Shown: positions 43,905 to 54,507, counted from the stretch's first letter. The stretch: 64,000 bases of DNA from Methylobacterium sp. 77 (GCF_000372825.1 NZ_KB910516.1:218011-282010), one strand, 5' to 3'. The notes: generated by a model from the sequence alone, not told the origin. Numbers and translations: made by a program.

Positions 43905-44702
43905 ATGAGCACGTCACTGGACAGAACGGCGCGGGACCTCGCGTCCACGATGGCCGGTCTCGATCTAAAGGGTCGGATCGGCGCAATCGAAGCCGCCATC
44001 CCCGGCCGGCTGGTCTTCACCACCAGCCTCGGCATCGAGGATCAGGCGCTGACCCACGCTCTCACCATGGCCAAGGGCCGGACCGAGATCGTGACCCTCG
44101 ATACCGGCCGGCTGTTTCCCGAGACCTACGACGTCTGGGCCGAGACGGAAGCCTCCTACGGCATCCGCATCCGGGCCTATGCGCCGGAGCGGTTGGCCGA
44201 AGAGGCCTTCGTACGCGACGAGGGCATCAACGGCTTTCGCCATTCGGTCGCCGCGCGTCAGGCCTGCTGCGGCTTCCGCAAGGTCGAGCCCCTGGGCCGC
44301 GCCCTCGACGATGCCGCCGGCTGGCTCACCGGCCTGAGGGCCGGGCAATCGGCGAACCGCGCCGACACGCCGCTGGCGGAGGCCGACGAGACGCGCGGAT
44401 TGATCAAGATCAACCCGCTGGCCGACTGGACCCGCGCCGATATCGACCGGTTCGTGATCGACAATTACATCCCCTACAACGTCCTGCACGACCGCGGCTT
44501 TCCGTCGATCGGCTGCGCGCCCTGCACCCGCGCCATCAAAGTCGGCGAATCCGAACGCGCCGGGCGCTGGTGGTGGGAGCAGGAATCCAAGAAGGAATGC
44601 GGCCTTCACGTGCACCAGCCCGAGGCGAACGTTCAGCCCGGGCAGGAAGCCGCCGCCTTCGAATCGACCCCCCGCAACATCACCCCGGAGATGGCCCGAT
44701 GA
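43905..44702 (+). CDS. cysH: Adenylyl-sulfate (APS) reductase, [4Fe-4S] type
   Basis: 265 residues from the ATG at 43905. Reduces activated sulfate to sulfite with thioredoxin or glutathione. Cys121-Cys122 ([10 protein letters not shown]) and Cys204/Cys207 (IGCAPCTRA) are the iron-sulfur cysteines found in APS-specific enzymes and missing from E. coli-type PAPS reductases. The catalytic cysteine is Cys232 in [17 protein letters not shown] and [11 protein letters not shown] form the nucleotide pocket. It overlaps cysD by four bases, so cysH-cysD-cysN is a translationally linked operon. Confidence 0.95.
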   Translation: MSTSLDRTARDLASTMAGLDLKGRIGAIEAAIPGRLVFTTSLGIEDQALTHALTMAKGRTEIVTLDTGRLFPETYDVWAETEASYGIRIRAYAPERLAEEAFVRDEGINGFRHSVAARQACCGFRKVEPLGRALDDAAGWLTGLRAGQSANRADTPLAEADETRGLIKINPLADWTRADIDRFVIDNYIPYNVLHDRGFPSIGCAPCTRAIKVGESERAGRWWWEQESKKECGLHVHQPEANVQPGQEAAAFESTPRNITPEMAR

Positions 44703-45634
44703 GCGCCGCCCACGCCTTGGCCGCGACGCTGCCCGAGCGTCTCACCCACCTGCAGCGCCTCGAAGCCGAGGCCATCCACATCATGCGGGAGACGGTCGCC
44801 GAGACCGAGAACCCGGTGATGCTCTACTCGATCGGCAAGGATTCGTCGGTGCTGCTGCATCTGGCGCTGAAGGCGTTCGCGCCAGGACGCCTGCCGTTCC
44901 CCCTGATGCACATCGACACGACCTGGAAGTTCAAGGAAATGATCGCCTTTCGCGATCAGCGCGCCCGTGAACTCGGCCTCGATCTCATCGTCCACACCAA
45001 CCAGGACGGTCTCGCCCGCGGCATCGGTCCGATCAGCCACGGTTCGGAAGTCCATACCGACGTGATGAAGACGCAAGGGCTCCGTCAGGCGCTGGACAAG
45101 CACAAGTTCGACGCGGCCTTCGGCGGCGCCCGCCGCGACGAGGAGGCCTCGCGCGCCAAGGAGCGCATCTTCTCGCTGCGCACGGCCCAGCATCGCTGGG
45201 ACCCGAAGCGCCAGCGCGCCGAGCCCTGGCACCTGTACAATCTCAAGAAGAAGCGCGGCGAATCCCTGCGCGTCTTCCCGATCTCGAATTGGACCGAGCT
45301 CGACGTCTGGCTCTACATCGAACAGGAGCGGATCCCGATCGTGCCGCTCTACTTCGCCAAGCCGCGTCCGGTGGTGGAGCGCGACGGCCAGTACATCCTG
45401 GTCGATGACGACCGCCTGCCGCTGAACCCCGGCGAAACCCCGCAGACCCTGTCCGTTCGCTTCAGGACGCTGGGCGATTATCCGCTGACGGGGGCCGTCG
45501 AGAGCGATGCCGCGACCCTGCCCGAGATCATCGGCGAGACCCTGGCCGCCCGGACCTCCGAGCGTCAGGGCCGCGTGATCGACAAGGACGGGTCTGGCGC
45601 CATGGAGCGGAAGAAGCAGGAGGGGTATTTCTAA
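44699..45634 (+). CDS. cysD: Sulfate adenylyltransferase subunit 2
   Basis: 311 residues. Catalyses formation of APS from ATP and sulfate, driven by GTP hydrolysis in CysN. The PP-loop is [18 protein letters not shown], followed by [36 protein letters not shown] and [13 protein letters not shown], all family blocks; the end is [10 protein letters not shown]. Its ATG overlaps the cysH stop (ATGA) and it ends one base before the cysN start. Confidence 0.96.
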   Translation: MSAAHALAATLPERLTHLQRLEAEAIHIMRETVAETENPVMLYSIGKDSSVLLHLALKAFAPGRLPFPLMHIDTTWKFKEMIAFRDQRARELGLDLIVHTNQDGLARGIGPISHGSEVHTDVMKTQGLRQALDKHKFDAAFGGARRDEEASRAKERIFSLRTAQHRWDPKRQRAEPWHLYNLKKKRGESLRVFPISNWTELDVWLYIEQERIPIVPLYFAKPRPVVERDGQYILVDDDRLPLNPGETPQTLSVRFRTLGDYPLTGAVESDAATLPEIIGETLAARTSERQGRVIDKDGSGAMERKKQEGYF

Positions 45635-45635
45635 G

Positions 45636-47036
45636 ATGACGATCCATCAATCTCCCGAAGCCTTCGGCTACGACAGCTTCCTCGCCGCCCATCAGAGCAA
45701 GGAAGTCCTACGCTTCATCACCTGCGGCTCCGTCGATGACGGCAAGTCGACGCTGATCGGCCGGCTGCTGCACGACACCAAGCAGATCTTCGACGATCAG
45801 GTGACCGCGCTTCAGCGCGATTCGCGCAAGCACGGCACGCAGGGCGCCGAGATCGATCTCGCGCTCCTCGTCGACGGCCTCCAGGCCGAGCGCGAGCAGG
45901 GCATCACCATCGACGTCGCCTATCGGTTCTTCTCCACCGACCGGCGCTCGTTCATCGTCGCCGACACGCCCGGCCACGAGCAATACACCCGCAACATGGC
46001 GACCGGCGCCTCCACCGCCGACGTCGCCGTGATCCTAGTCGATGCGCGCCAGGGCCTGACCCGCCAGACCCGGCGCCACGCGCTGCTGGTCTCGCTTCTC
46101 GGCATCAAGCGCGTCGCGCTCGCCGTGAACAAGATGGACCTCGTCGGCTGGTCTCAGGACAAGTTCGAGGAGATCACGGCGGCGTTCGACGCCTTCGCGG
46201 CCCCCCTCGGCTTCACCGAGATCCGCCCGATCCCGCTCTCGGCCAAGAACGGCGACAACGTCGTACTGCCCGGCGCGGCGGTGCCCTGGTACACGGGAAC
46301 GCCGCTGCTGCAATATCTCGAAGAGGTGCCGGTGCGGGTCGAGGAGCAGGCCGCTCCCTTCCGCCTGCCGGTCCAGTGGGTGAACCGTCCGAATTCGGAT
46401 TTCCGCGGCTTTTCCGGCCTGATCGCCAGCGGCCGGATCGCTCCGGGCGACGCGGTCATCGTCGAGCCCTCGGGCCGGACCTCCACCATCGCGCGCATCT
46501 ACACCGCCGATGGCGACCTGCCGCATGCGGTGGAAGGCCAGTCCGTCACCCTCGTCCTCAGCGACGAGATCGACGCCTCGCGCGGTTCGGTGATCGTCAC
46601 GGCCGATGCGCCGATGCGCGTGACCGACACGTTCGAGGCCCGCCTGTTCTGGGCGGCCGAGACCGAGCTGCTGCCCGGCGCGACCCTGCTCGCCAAGATC
46701 GGCACCGTGACGGTGAATGCCACCGTGACCAATATCGGCACACGGATCGACCCCGAGACCGGCAACCCCGTGCCGGCCGCCCGGCTCGTGGCCAACGACA
46801 TCGCCGACGTCACCCTGAGCATCGACCGTGCCGTGGCCGTCGATGCCTATGGCGCCAACCGCGATACCGGCGGGTTCATCCTCATCGACCGCGAGACCAC
46901 CGACACGGCGGCCCTCGGGCTGATCCATGCGGAGAAGGCCTCCGCCATCGTGAAGGACGAGCCGGAGGCGGCGCGGGCGGCACGCTCGGGCGGCGGCTTC
47001 CTGTCGAAGCTCCGCTGGGTCTTCGGCGGCATCTGA
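45636..47036 (+). CDS. cysN: Sulfate adenylyltransferase subunit 1 (GTPase)
   Basis: 466 residues. The GTPase domain has G1 GSVDDGKSTLIGRLL (about 31-45), G3 DTPGHEQYTRNM and G4 NKMDLVGW; two EF-Tu-like beta-barrel domains follow. There is no C-terminal APS kinase (CysC) domain, in keeping with an APS-reducing CysH that needs no PAPS. Together with CysD it forms the ATP sulfurylase. A strong hairpin follows the gene. Confidence 0.96.
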   Translation: MTIHQSPEAFGYDSFLAAHQSKEVLRFITCGSVDDGKSTLIGRLLHDTKQIFDDQVTALQRDSRKHGTQGAEIDLALLVDGLQAEREQGITIDVAYRFFSTDRRSFIVADTPGHEQYTRNMATGASTADVAVILVDARQGLTRQTRRHALLVSLLGIKRVALAVNKMDLVGWSQDKFEEITAAFDAFAAPLGFTEIRPIPLSAKNGDNVVLPGAAVPWYTGTPLLQYLEEVPVRVEEQAAPFRLPVQWVNRPNSDFRGFSGLIASGRIAPGDAVIVEPSGRTSTIARIYTADGDLPHAVEGQSVTLVLSDEIDASRGSVIVTADAPMRVTDTFEARLFWAAETELLPGATLLAKIGTVTVNATVTNIGTRIDPETGNPVPAARLVANDIADVTLSIDRAVAVDAYGANRDTGGFILIDRETTDTAALGLIHAEKASAIVKDEPEAARAARSGGGFLSKLRWVFGGI

Positions 47037-47068
47037 CCGGCGCGTATTCCGGTTCTCATCCCCACCAG

Positions 47069-47109
47069 GCGGTCATTCCAGCTGCGCGTCAGCGCCCCGG
47101 AATGACCGC
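47069..47109 (+). terminator. Large hairpin after cysN
   Basis: GCGGTCATTCC pairs perfectly (11 bp) with GGAATGACCGC across 19 bases, 33 bases after the cysN stop and followed by TTCG. It may end the cysHDN message or be a dispersed palindromic repeat; the GGTCATTCC arm is common in such elements. Confidence 0.6.
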
Positions 47110-47133
47110 TTCGCCATGTCCGGGGTGCCTTGA

Positions 47134-48420
<1,287 letters not shown>

Positions 48421-48426
48421 TGCATC

Positions 48427-48450
48427 GGCCGTCGCCCCCGCGACGGCCTT
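48427..48450 (+). terminator. Terminator hairpin after the aminotransferase gene
   Basis: A perfect nine-pair stem, GGCCGTCGC/GCGACGGCC, with a CCCC loop is followed by TT, six bases after the stop codon. Confidence 0.7.
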
Positions 48451-48456
48451 CCCGAT

Positions 48457-48491
48457 GATGATGCGTGGGGGATCACCCCTCGCGCATCATC
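48457..48491. terminator. Second hairpin between convergent genes
   Basis: GATGATGCG pairs with CGCATCATC, and GGGG with CCCC inside it. It touches the 3' end of the peptidase remnant and may serve both directions. A tandem 13-base repeat (CCCTCGCGCATCA) overlaps its right arm. Confidence 0.45.
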
Positions 48492-49004
48492 CCTCGCGCA
48501 TCACCCGCATGCTCGTCCCCGGCGCTTCGTCGGGTCCGAGCGCCTCCTCACGACCGCCGAGATGTCGGGCGAGGAAGGCTTCGGCCGCGGCGTAGAAGGC
48601 CAGGCGGTGGTCCGGCCGGACGAAGCCGTGGCCTTCATCGGGGAACAGCAGGTAGGTGACGGGAACGGCCTTCGCCTCCAGGGCGGCGACCATCTGGTCG
48701 GATTCGTCCTGCCGTACCCGCGGGTCGTTGGCGGCCTGGGCGATCAGGAGCGGAGCGCGGATGCGGTCGGCCTGATGGACCGGTGACCGCTCGCGCAGCA
48801 GGGCGAGCCCTGCTTCGGTATGCCCCGCCCCCGGTCCGCCGTGACGGGCGCTTCGGTGCCCGGGATCCCGGCGGCCCCCACCCATAGGTTCAGCACGCCC
48901 TCCACGGGCGCGAGCCATGCCAGGAACCGGCCGTCCGGGCTGATTGTGTCGCCCATCCGGACGGGATTGTAGAACAGGCGCCGGCGCGGGATCAGATCAG
49001 CCAT
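48487..49004 (-). pseudogene. S9 prolyl oligopeptidase remnant with the core deleted
   Basis: The N-terminal piece (from 49004) reads IPRRRLFYNPVRMGDTISPD, then TADRGRGI, the normal opening of S9 family beta-propeller peptidases. About 48820-48826 it passes in another frame directly into the extreme C-terminus: LALLRERSPVHQADRIRAPL, AQAANDPRVRQDESDQMV, FPDEGHGF. The remaining about 170 codons represent a protein normally of 600-700 residues. The propeller and the GxSxGG nucleophile are missing, while the acid (NDPRV) and histidine (EGHGF) regions remain. Clearly non-functional as a peptidase. Confidence 0.85.
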
Positions 49005-49197
49005 TCCACCATCCGTCGACGCTGACTCGTGCCTCGCACGGGCACCGGGCCATCGACGGGGGCCACCCTCGCCCCGTCAATCGGTCGGCCTCGCTCTCCA
49101 TTGTCATCGGGCATCCACTGAAACCATCGCGCCTTGACCGGATGCGGAACGCTCACGTCTGATGCGGGCAGGGCCAATCTGTCCGGAGGAGACGCTC

Positions 49198-50034
49198 ATG
49201 GCGACGGTCACCGTCATTGCCCCCGGCGCCATGGGCAGCGCGGTCGCCGCCCTGCTTCACGGTCGTGGGGTCCGAATCGTCACGGATCTCGCCGGGCGCA
49301 GCCCCGCCACCCTGGCTCGCGCCCGTCAGGCCAGCATGGAAGGCGTGGACGAGACGGGCCTCGCCGAGGCCGACTTCATCCTGTCCATCGTCCCGCCGGC
49401 CGAAGCGACGGGCCTCGCGACCCGCCTCGCTCCCATCCTCGCCGCGGCGGCCCGCAAACCGGTCTATGTCGATGCCAACGCCCTCAACGTCGCGACGAAG
49501 CGCGGCGTGGCCGCCGTGATCGCGCAGACCGGCACGCCCTTCATCGACGCGGCCATCATCGGGCCGCCGCCCAAGCCCGGTGGCAAGGGCCCACGCTTCT
49601 ACGTTTCCGGCGACGATCTCACCCCTGCCGTGGCACTGCGCGAATTGGGGCTCGATATCCGCCCCCTGGACGGCGGCGTCGGCGCCGCCTCGGCGCTCAA
49701 GATGTCCTATGCCGGCATCAACAAGGGGCTGACGGCCCTCGCCGCCGTGATGATTCTCACGGCCGGACGCGCCGGCGCCGCAGACGCACTCCATGCGGAA
49801 CTGGCCGAGAACGAGCCGGAATTGCTGGCGCGCTTCGCCCGCGTAATGCCCGACATGGTGCCGAAAGCCTATCGCTGGGTCACCGAGATGGAGGAGATCG
49901 CCGGTTTCCTCGCGGATGACGAAGGCGGACGCCTGATGTTCGAGGGCGCCGGGCGCGTCTTCGCGCGGCTCGCCGCCGAGGGCGAGGAGATCGGGACTCT
50001 GAGAACCTTCGCCGCAGCCGCGAAAACGCCCTGA
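49198..50034 (+). CDS. NAD(P)-binding 6-phosphogluconate-dehydrogenase-like protein with DUF1932
   Basis: 278 residues from the ATG at 49198 with a GGAGGA site. Rossmann motif VIAPGAMGSAVAALL lacks the usual GxGxxG spacing (A-P-G-A-M-G). The family blocks SIVPPAEATGLA, VDANALNV, FIDAAIIGPPP and the DUF1932 helical end with SYAGINKGLTAL are present. Related proteins are annotated as phosphogluconate dehydrogenase-like oxidoreductases of unknown substrate. It is divergent from the peptidase remnant. Confidence 0.8.
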   Translation: MATVTVIAPGAMGSAVAALLHGRGVRIVTDLAGRSPATLARARQASMEGVDETGLAEADFILSIVPPAEATGLATRLAPILAAAARKPVYVDANALNVATKRGVAAVIAQTGTPFIDAAIIGPPPKPGGKGPRFYVSGDDLTPAVALRELGLDIRPLDGGVGAASALKMSYAGINKGLTALAAVMILTAGRAGAADALHAELAENEPELLARFARVMPDMVPKAYRWVTEMEEIAGFLADDEGGRLMFEGAGRVFARLAAEGEEIGTLRTFAAAAKTP

Positions 50035-50418
50035 CCCGGCCACGTCGGTTGCCGGCTTACGCCGCGATGGCTACATCGGCGATCCCTGCTTCCGATGCGT
50101 TCGATGGTTTCGCGAACCCGCTCGGGCCGGCGCGGAAGCGGGGTTTGTCGTGACGGGGCGGTGCGGACCAGTTCTCTGCGCCGATCCTGTGAGGCTTCGT
50201 GGGCCGGGTCGCGACAAGGGTGTCATGCGTGCGGGGAACAGGAACCGTCGCCATGGCTGATGGCCCACTCTCATCCCGGCGCCGGCCGGCCCGGCCGCGC
50301 CATTTCAGGACATCGTCCCTTAGATGGCCGAAGCAGAAGGATTAACCGACTTCACGGACAAGTGACGAGGGCCGGGGAACCGGCCGCGTCCCTCCGCGTA
50401 GTCTCGGGCTCATCCAGC
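50035..50418. other. Intergenic region, with one doubtful minus-strand ORF
   Basis: 384 bases. The only frame with ordinary composition is 50057-50254 on the minus strand (65 residues, MATVPVPRTHDTLVA, ending ASEAGIADVAIAA), with no clear ribosome-binding site or family. A GGAAC-N16-CGTA sequence at 50376-50400 is one base off an EcfG promoter and lies just before the next gene. Confidence 0.4.
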
Positions 50419-50712
50419 ATGCGACGCCTTCTCACCGGTGGCATCAAGGCGATCATCGCCATCGCCGCGCTCTCCACCGCCGCACATTGGGCCATGCGCG
50501 TCCAGCGCGAGCCCGCGCTCACCACCTCCGCCATGGCGGCGGTGAAGGATCCGGTATCCACCGGCTCGATCACACCGCGCAAGCTGGACTCCCCCGCCGA
50601 GGATCGTCTCGCCGACGTGACCCGCGGGCTCGACCAGAAGCGCCTGTCCGAATTGATGGCGGGCGCGTCCCCGGAGAAGCCGAAGCTCCAGAAGGCTGTC
50701 GCCAAGCGCTGA
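50419..50712 (+). CDS. Small anchored or exported protein of unknown function
   Basis: 97 residues from the ATG at 50419. Residues 1-25 form a signal or anchor helix (MRRLLTGGIKAIIAIAALST). The rest is soluble and basic, with SITPRKLDSPAEDRLADVTR and a lysine-rich end (KPKLQKAVAKR). No domain recognised. Alphaproteobacteria often carry short anchored proteins of this build. Confidence 0.55.
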   Translation: MRRLLTGGIKAIIAIAALSTAAHWAMRVQREPALTTSAMAAVKDPVSTGSITPRKLDSPAEDRLADVTRGLDQKRLSELMAGASPEKPKLQKAVAKR

Positions 50713-50810
50713 GGCGCTTTGTGTGCCATCTTGATGTGACGGTCCGATCGTCACGCGATGGTCAAAGCCGCGTGGTTCGGTAGGGCGGACCCGTCGCAAC
50801 AGGCTGCCGC

Positions 50811-52469
50811 ATGACCGACCGACCCGCCTTCACCCGCCGTGAGACCATGGCAGGTGCCGCCGCCCTCGTCCTGGTGACGACGACGACCGGCGCCGCCGAG
50901 CGCGCGACGGGCATGGTCTATGAACTCGTCGCCGGGGCGCGGAAGGGCGTGCCGGAGGTCGCCGTTTCCAACGGCCGCGACGTGGTCCGGACCGACGATC
51001 AGGGCCGCTACAGCCTCGATGTGGCGGAAGAAGACATCGTCTTCGTGGTCAAGCCGGCCGGCTATGCCCTGCCTCGGGACGAGAACAATATCCCGCGTTT
51101 CAGCTACATCCATCAGCCGAAGGGCTCACCCCCGGACCTGCGCCTGCGCTATCGCGGCATCGACCCGACCGGTCCGCTTCCCGCCTCCATCGATTTCGCC
51201 CTGACGCGCGAGCCGGAGCCGGACGCGTTCGACGTGATCCTGTTCACCGATCCGCAGCCGGAAAGCCCGGTGGAACTCGGCCATGTCCGCGACACAGCGG
51301 TGACGCGGGTTCTCGGCACCAAAGCCGCCTTCGGCATGACCACGGGCGACATCCTGTTCGACGATCTCTCGTTCTACGGCCGCTCGAACCGCATCATGGG
51401 TCGCATCGGCATCCCGTGGTTCCATATCGGCGGCAACCACGACCTCAATTTCGAGGCGCCCGACGCCCGCTACAGCCGCGAGACCTTCAAGCGGGTCTAC
51501 GGCGCGCCCTACTACGCCTTCCACCACGGCAAGGCGCTGTTCCTCATGCTCGACACGGTGAATTACCTCGGCGCCGCATCGGGGGCAGGCGACGGGGTCG
51601 GTCGCTACGAGGGCCGGATCGGCGAGCGGCAGCTCGGCTTCATCGCCACCATGCTGGCGCAGACGCCGAAGGACCGCCTCGTCGTCATCGCGATGCATAT
51701 CCCGCTCTATACCGACCTCGCCCCGGACGATCCGCGCCAGAACGTGATGGACCGCGAGCGCCTGCTCGACCTGCTCGAGGACCGCCCGGTGCTCAGCCTC
51801 GCCGGACATACCCATACGACGGAGCACCATTATCCCCGCGCGGACCGGGAGGGGCGCCACCATCACCATGTCCTCACCGCCGTCTCGGGCTCGTGGTGGA
51901 GCGGGCCGTCCGCCCGCACCGGCATTCCCTCCGCCGACAGCCGCGACGGGACGCCGAACGGCTTCCATGTCCTGTCCATCGACGGCCATAGCTACACCAC
52001 GCGCTACCGGCCTTCGCAGGGCCAGCCCGACGAGGCGATGCGGATCGTCCTGGAGAGCCAGTATCGCGGCGGCGCCGGCGAGGTGCTGCGCGATTACCGG
52101 CCGATGCAGACCCTGCGCTCGCCCGTGCCGCGCGAGAGCCTCGCGGCCACCAACCTCGTCGTGAACGTGTTCGACGGCGGCCCGCGCACCCGCGTCCAGT
52201 ACCGGATCGACGACGGCGCGCCCGTCGCGATGGTGCGCACCCGGCGCCCCGACCCGTTCGTGGCCGAACTCTTCCTGCGCTATGCCGAGACGAAGAAGCC
52301 CTGGGTCAAGGCCGAGCCGTCGAGCCACGTCTGGGTCGCGCGCCTCGGCGGGGACATTCCCGCCGGCATCCACCGCATCACCGTCGATGTCCGCGACGAG
52401 TACGGGCGGCCGCTCTCGTCCGGCCTCGTCCTCGAGGTCACCAGCGAGGACGGTTCAGCGAAAGGCTGA
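50811..52469 (+). CDS. Exported calcineurin-like phosphoesterase with MetallophosN and MetallophosC domains
   Basis: 552 residues. A twin-arginine-like signal (FTRRETMAGAAALVLV) is followed by an N-terminal beta domain (VSNGRDVVRTDDQGRYSLDV), the metallophosphoesterase core and a C-terminal immunoglobulin-like domain. Metal-site motifs are FTDPQPE, TTGDILFDD, GGNHDLNF, AMHIP and AGHTHTTEHHY. The first motif has Gln where many families have His, a change seen in this subfamily. It should act on phosphoesters in the periplasm; substrate unknown. Confidence 0.88.
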   Translation: MTDRPAFTRRETMAGAAALVLVTTTTGAAERATGMVYELVAGARKGVPEVAVSNGRDVVRTDDQGRYSLDVAEEDIVFVVKPAGYALPRDENNIPRFSYIHQPKGSPPDLRLRYRGIDPTGPLPASIDFALTREPEPDAFDVILFTDPQPESPVELGHVRDTAVTRVLGTKAAFGMTTGDILFDDLSFYGRSNRIMGRIGIPWFHIGGNHDLNFEAPDARYSRETFKRVYGAPYYAFHHGKALFLMLDTVNYLGAASGAGDGVGRYEGRIGERQLGFIATMLAQTPKDRLVVIAMHIPLYTDLAPDDPRQNVMDRERLLDLLEDRPVLSLAGHTHTTEHHYPRADREGRHHHHVLTAVSGSWWSGPSARTGIPSADSRDGTPNGFHVLSIDGHSYTTRYRPSQGQPDEAMRIVLESQYRGGAGEVLRDYRPMQTLRSPVPRESLAATNLVVNVFDGGPRTRVQYRIDDGAPVAMVRTRRPDPFVAELFLRYAETKKPWVKAEPSSHVWVARLGGDIPAGIHRITVDVRDEYGRPLSSGLVLEVTSEDGSAKG

Positions 52470-52585
52470 GACTGAGACGGGACCTCGACAAGGCTGGGTA
52501 TGACGAGAGACGCGCCGACACGGAAAGGCCGCCCGTCCCGGAAGGACGAACGGCCGGACAATGAAACGGATGCGAAGCGGCGGGA

Positions 52586-53164
52586 TCAGGCGGCGAGACG
52601 CCGGCCGCCGTGGTTGCCCTCTTCGATCTCCTCGATGATCTTGGCGCAGAAGGCATCGAGATCACCTGGATTGCGGCTGGTGACGATGCCCTGGTCGGTC
52701 ACCACCGCCTCGTCGTGCCAGAGGCCCCCGGCATTGACGACGTCCGTCTTGATCGAGGTGAACGAGGTCAAGTTCAGCCCCTTCACCGCGCCGGCCTCGA
52801 TCAGCAGCCAGGGCGCGTGGCAGATGGCGGCGACCACCTTGCCGGAGGTGAGGAAGGCCCGGATCAGCGCGAGCGCCTTCGGCTCGAGACGGAGCTTGTC
52901 CGGGTTGATCTGACCGCCGGGGAGCACGAGGGCGTCGAAATCCGCCGGGTCGATGTCTTCGAGATCCTTGTCGACGGCGACGTTCTTTCCCCAATCGGTC
53001 TTGTCCCAGCCACGGATCGATTCCGGCGATTCGCGGGATTGCGGCGCAGCGACGACGATGGTCGCGCCGGCATTCCTGAGCGTGTATAGCGGAACCGTGA
53101 GTTCGGATTCCTCGAAACCGTCGGTCGCGACGATGAGAACCTTCGACTGCTTGACGTCGGGCAT
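52586..53164 (-). CDS. DJ-1/PfpI-family glutamine-amidotransferase-like protein
   Basis: 192 residues from the ATG at 53164, with GGAG eight bases upstream. The nucleophile elbow is AAICHAPWLLIEAG with the cysteine at about 117; the glutamate partner is in TDGFEESELTVP (about 20). The fold and length match PfpI/YhbO/YfkM proteins, stress-induced enzymes proposed to act as proteases or deglycases. An EcfG-like promoter lies 38 bases upstream, consistent with a general stress role. Confidence 0.9.
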   Translation of the reverse strand: MPDVKQSKVLIVATDGFEESELTVPLYTLRNAGATIVVAAPQSRESPESIRGWDKTDWGKNVAVDKDLEDIDPADFDALVLPGGQINPDKLRLEPKALALIRAFLTSGKVVAAICHAPWLLIEAGAVKGLNLTSFTSIKTDVVNAGGLWHDEAVVTDQGIVTSRNPGDLDAFCAKIIEEIEEGNHGGRRLAA

Positions 53165-53201
53165 GAGTGATCTCCGCATCTGCTTGAAAAGATGGCGGAT
53201 G

Positions 53202-53227
53202 AACCATTCGCTATCTGCGCCGGTTCC
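53202..53227 (-). promoter_or_regulatory. EcfG-type stress promoter for the PfpI-like gene
   Basis: On the minus strand GGAAC is followed after 17 bases by GGTT. The GGAAC-N16/17-CGTT pattern is the known alphaproteobacterial EcfG consensus; here the first base of the -10 element differs. The start codon lies 38 bases downstream. Confidence 0.55.
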
Positions 53228-53291
53228 GGAATCGGGAAGGCTGCAATGCTGCCCCGGTGGCAGCGCAAGGCTCGAGACACCGTGCAAAATG

Positions 53292-53317
53292 GGAACTGTC
53301 CGCAGACGGGCCGGGTT
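53292..53317 (+). promoter_or_regulatory. EcfG-type stress promoter for the Pro/Gly-rich gene
   Basis: GGAAC, 17 bases, then GGTT on the plus strand, 48 bases before the ATG at 53365. It has the same -10 variant as the divergent promoter at 53202. Confidence 0.5.
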
Positions 53318-53364
53318 GGTCAGGCAGACCGATTCCCTCATCCTCCAAGCGAAGGAGACGCCGC

Positions 53365-53586
53365 ATGGCCAATCCAGGCCTACCGATCCCCGAGCCGCTT
53401 CCGGGCGGAGTTCCCGGCGACCTGCCGCCCCCGCCGCTGCCGCCCGACGAAGGCCCGGATATCGGGCCGACGGGTCCGCGAACCCCTTATCCGGTGAACG
53501 ATCCGGGCATCGGCGAACCGGCCGGTCCGGGCTCGGAGCCCGATTACCTTCCCGGCGGCCCGACCGATCCCGGCGTCAGGATGTGA
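53365..53586 (+). CDS. Pro/Gly-rich 73-residue protein
   Basis: From the ATG at 53365 with AAGGAGA upstream. Nearly half the residues are proline or glycine (PEPLPGGVPGDLPPPPLPP, ending PGGPTDPGVRM), with many aspartates and no hydrophobic segment, so it should be disordered. No family recognised. The strong ribosome-binding site and EcfG-like promoter support a real stress-induced gene. Confidence 0.6.
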   Translation: MANPGLPIPEPLPGGVPGDLPPPPLPPDEGPDIGPTGPRTPYPVNDPGIGEPAGPGSEPDYLPGGPTDPGVRM

Positions 53587-53594
53587 AGGCTCGA

Positions 53595-53984
53595 TCAGTG
53601 ATCGCCGTGCGACGCGCGAACGTCGCGGGGCGCGCTGAGAATTTCGGAGAGGCTCGTCACCACGTGGCGGGCCTCTTCGTCTGTCAGGCGCAACTGGAAG
53701 GGCGGAAGCGCGCCCGCCTGCAGGGCCACCACGGCCTGACCCTGCTCGTCGGTGCCGACCTCGATGGCCGAAGAGGTCACTTCGAGCATGGCGATGTCCT
53801 CGTCGCTCAGGTCGTCGGGCAGGTCGACCTCGTCGGGTTCGTCGATGGCGGTCAGCAATTGTCCCACCGCACGCACGAGCGCGCGAGCGGCCCGCGCGTC
53901 CATGACGACGGCCGTCGCCTGGTCGTCCTTCTGGAATGAGAGCTGGATGTTCGCGCCTTCGAGAGAAACCGAGATGCCCGCCAT
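53595..53984 (-). CDS. Acidic protein of unknown function
   Basis: 129 residues beginning MAGISVSLEGANIQLSFQKD, with a helical middle (ARAARALVRAVGQLLTAI), an acidic linker (PDEVDLPDDLSDEDIA) and a final LTDEEARHVVTSLSEIL. Soluble and without recognised domains. It ends nine bases from the Pro/Gly-rich gene, convergent with it. Confidence 0.6.
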   Translation of the reverse strand: MAGISVSLEGANIQLSFQKDDQATAVVMDARAARALVRAVGQLLTAIDEPDEVDLPDDLSDEDIAMLEVTSSAIEVGTDEQGQAVVALQAGALPPFQLRLTDEEARHVVTSLSEILSAPRDVRASHGDH

Positions 53985-54297
53985 GAACCGCCTGACCGCG
54001 TCGCCTAACTGCCTGGAACCGAACTCATATATGCACGTCGCGCCATGAAAAACACGGGGTCCGCGCCCTGCGATCCGAGCTTGTCGTGCGCCGGTGCCGC
54101 GGGCAAGTTCGGGGTGGGCGCCTTGTTGCCGCCGCAGATTGCGCCTACATGTGCATCAGCGGGCATCGGTAAGCCGGACGCAAGTTCAATCGAGCGTCTC
54201 ACGACCTGCTGATTCCGTCAGATGTGAAAGAGGACCTGAGACGGGTGTCTCCAGCAGACGCACGTATTTGGTCAACGAACGATACGAGGTTCTATTC
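53985..54297. other. Intergenic region and probable cspA leader
   Basis: 313 bases upstream of cspA. Long 5' leaders that respond to cold are typical of csp genes, and the last 100 bases contain several short inverted repeats, but no defined RNA motif was recognised. A GGAAC-N16-CGTC sequence at about 54015 is a poor EcfG match. Confidence 0.4.
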
Positions 54298-54507
54298 GTG
54301 AATACCGGCACTGTTAAGTGGTTCAACGAAACCAAAGGCTACGGCTTCATTCAGCCCGATGATGGCGGCAAGGACGTGTTCGTTCACATCTCCGCCGTCG
54401 AGCGCGCGGGAATGCGCAACCTCATTGAAGGTCAGAAGGTCTCCTACGAGATCCAGACCGACAAGCGCAGCGGCAAGGATTCGGCTGGTAACCTCCAGGC
54501 GGCCTGA
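54298..54507 (+). CDS. cspA: CspA-family cold shock protein
   Basis: 69 residues from the GTG at 54298, placed by GAGG eight bases upstream. RNP1 is KGYGFIQ and RNP2 is VFVHISAV; the start [13 protein letters not shown] is invariant in the family. It binds single-stranded RNA/DNA and melts RNA structure at low temperature. Single-domain, single gene, followed by a hairpin. Confidence 0.96.
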   Translation: MNTGTVKWFNETKGYGFIQPDDGGKDVFVHISAVERAGMRNLIEGQKVSYEIQTDKRSGKDSAGNLQAA

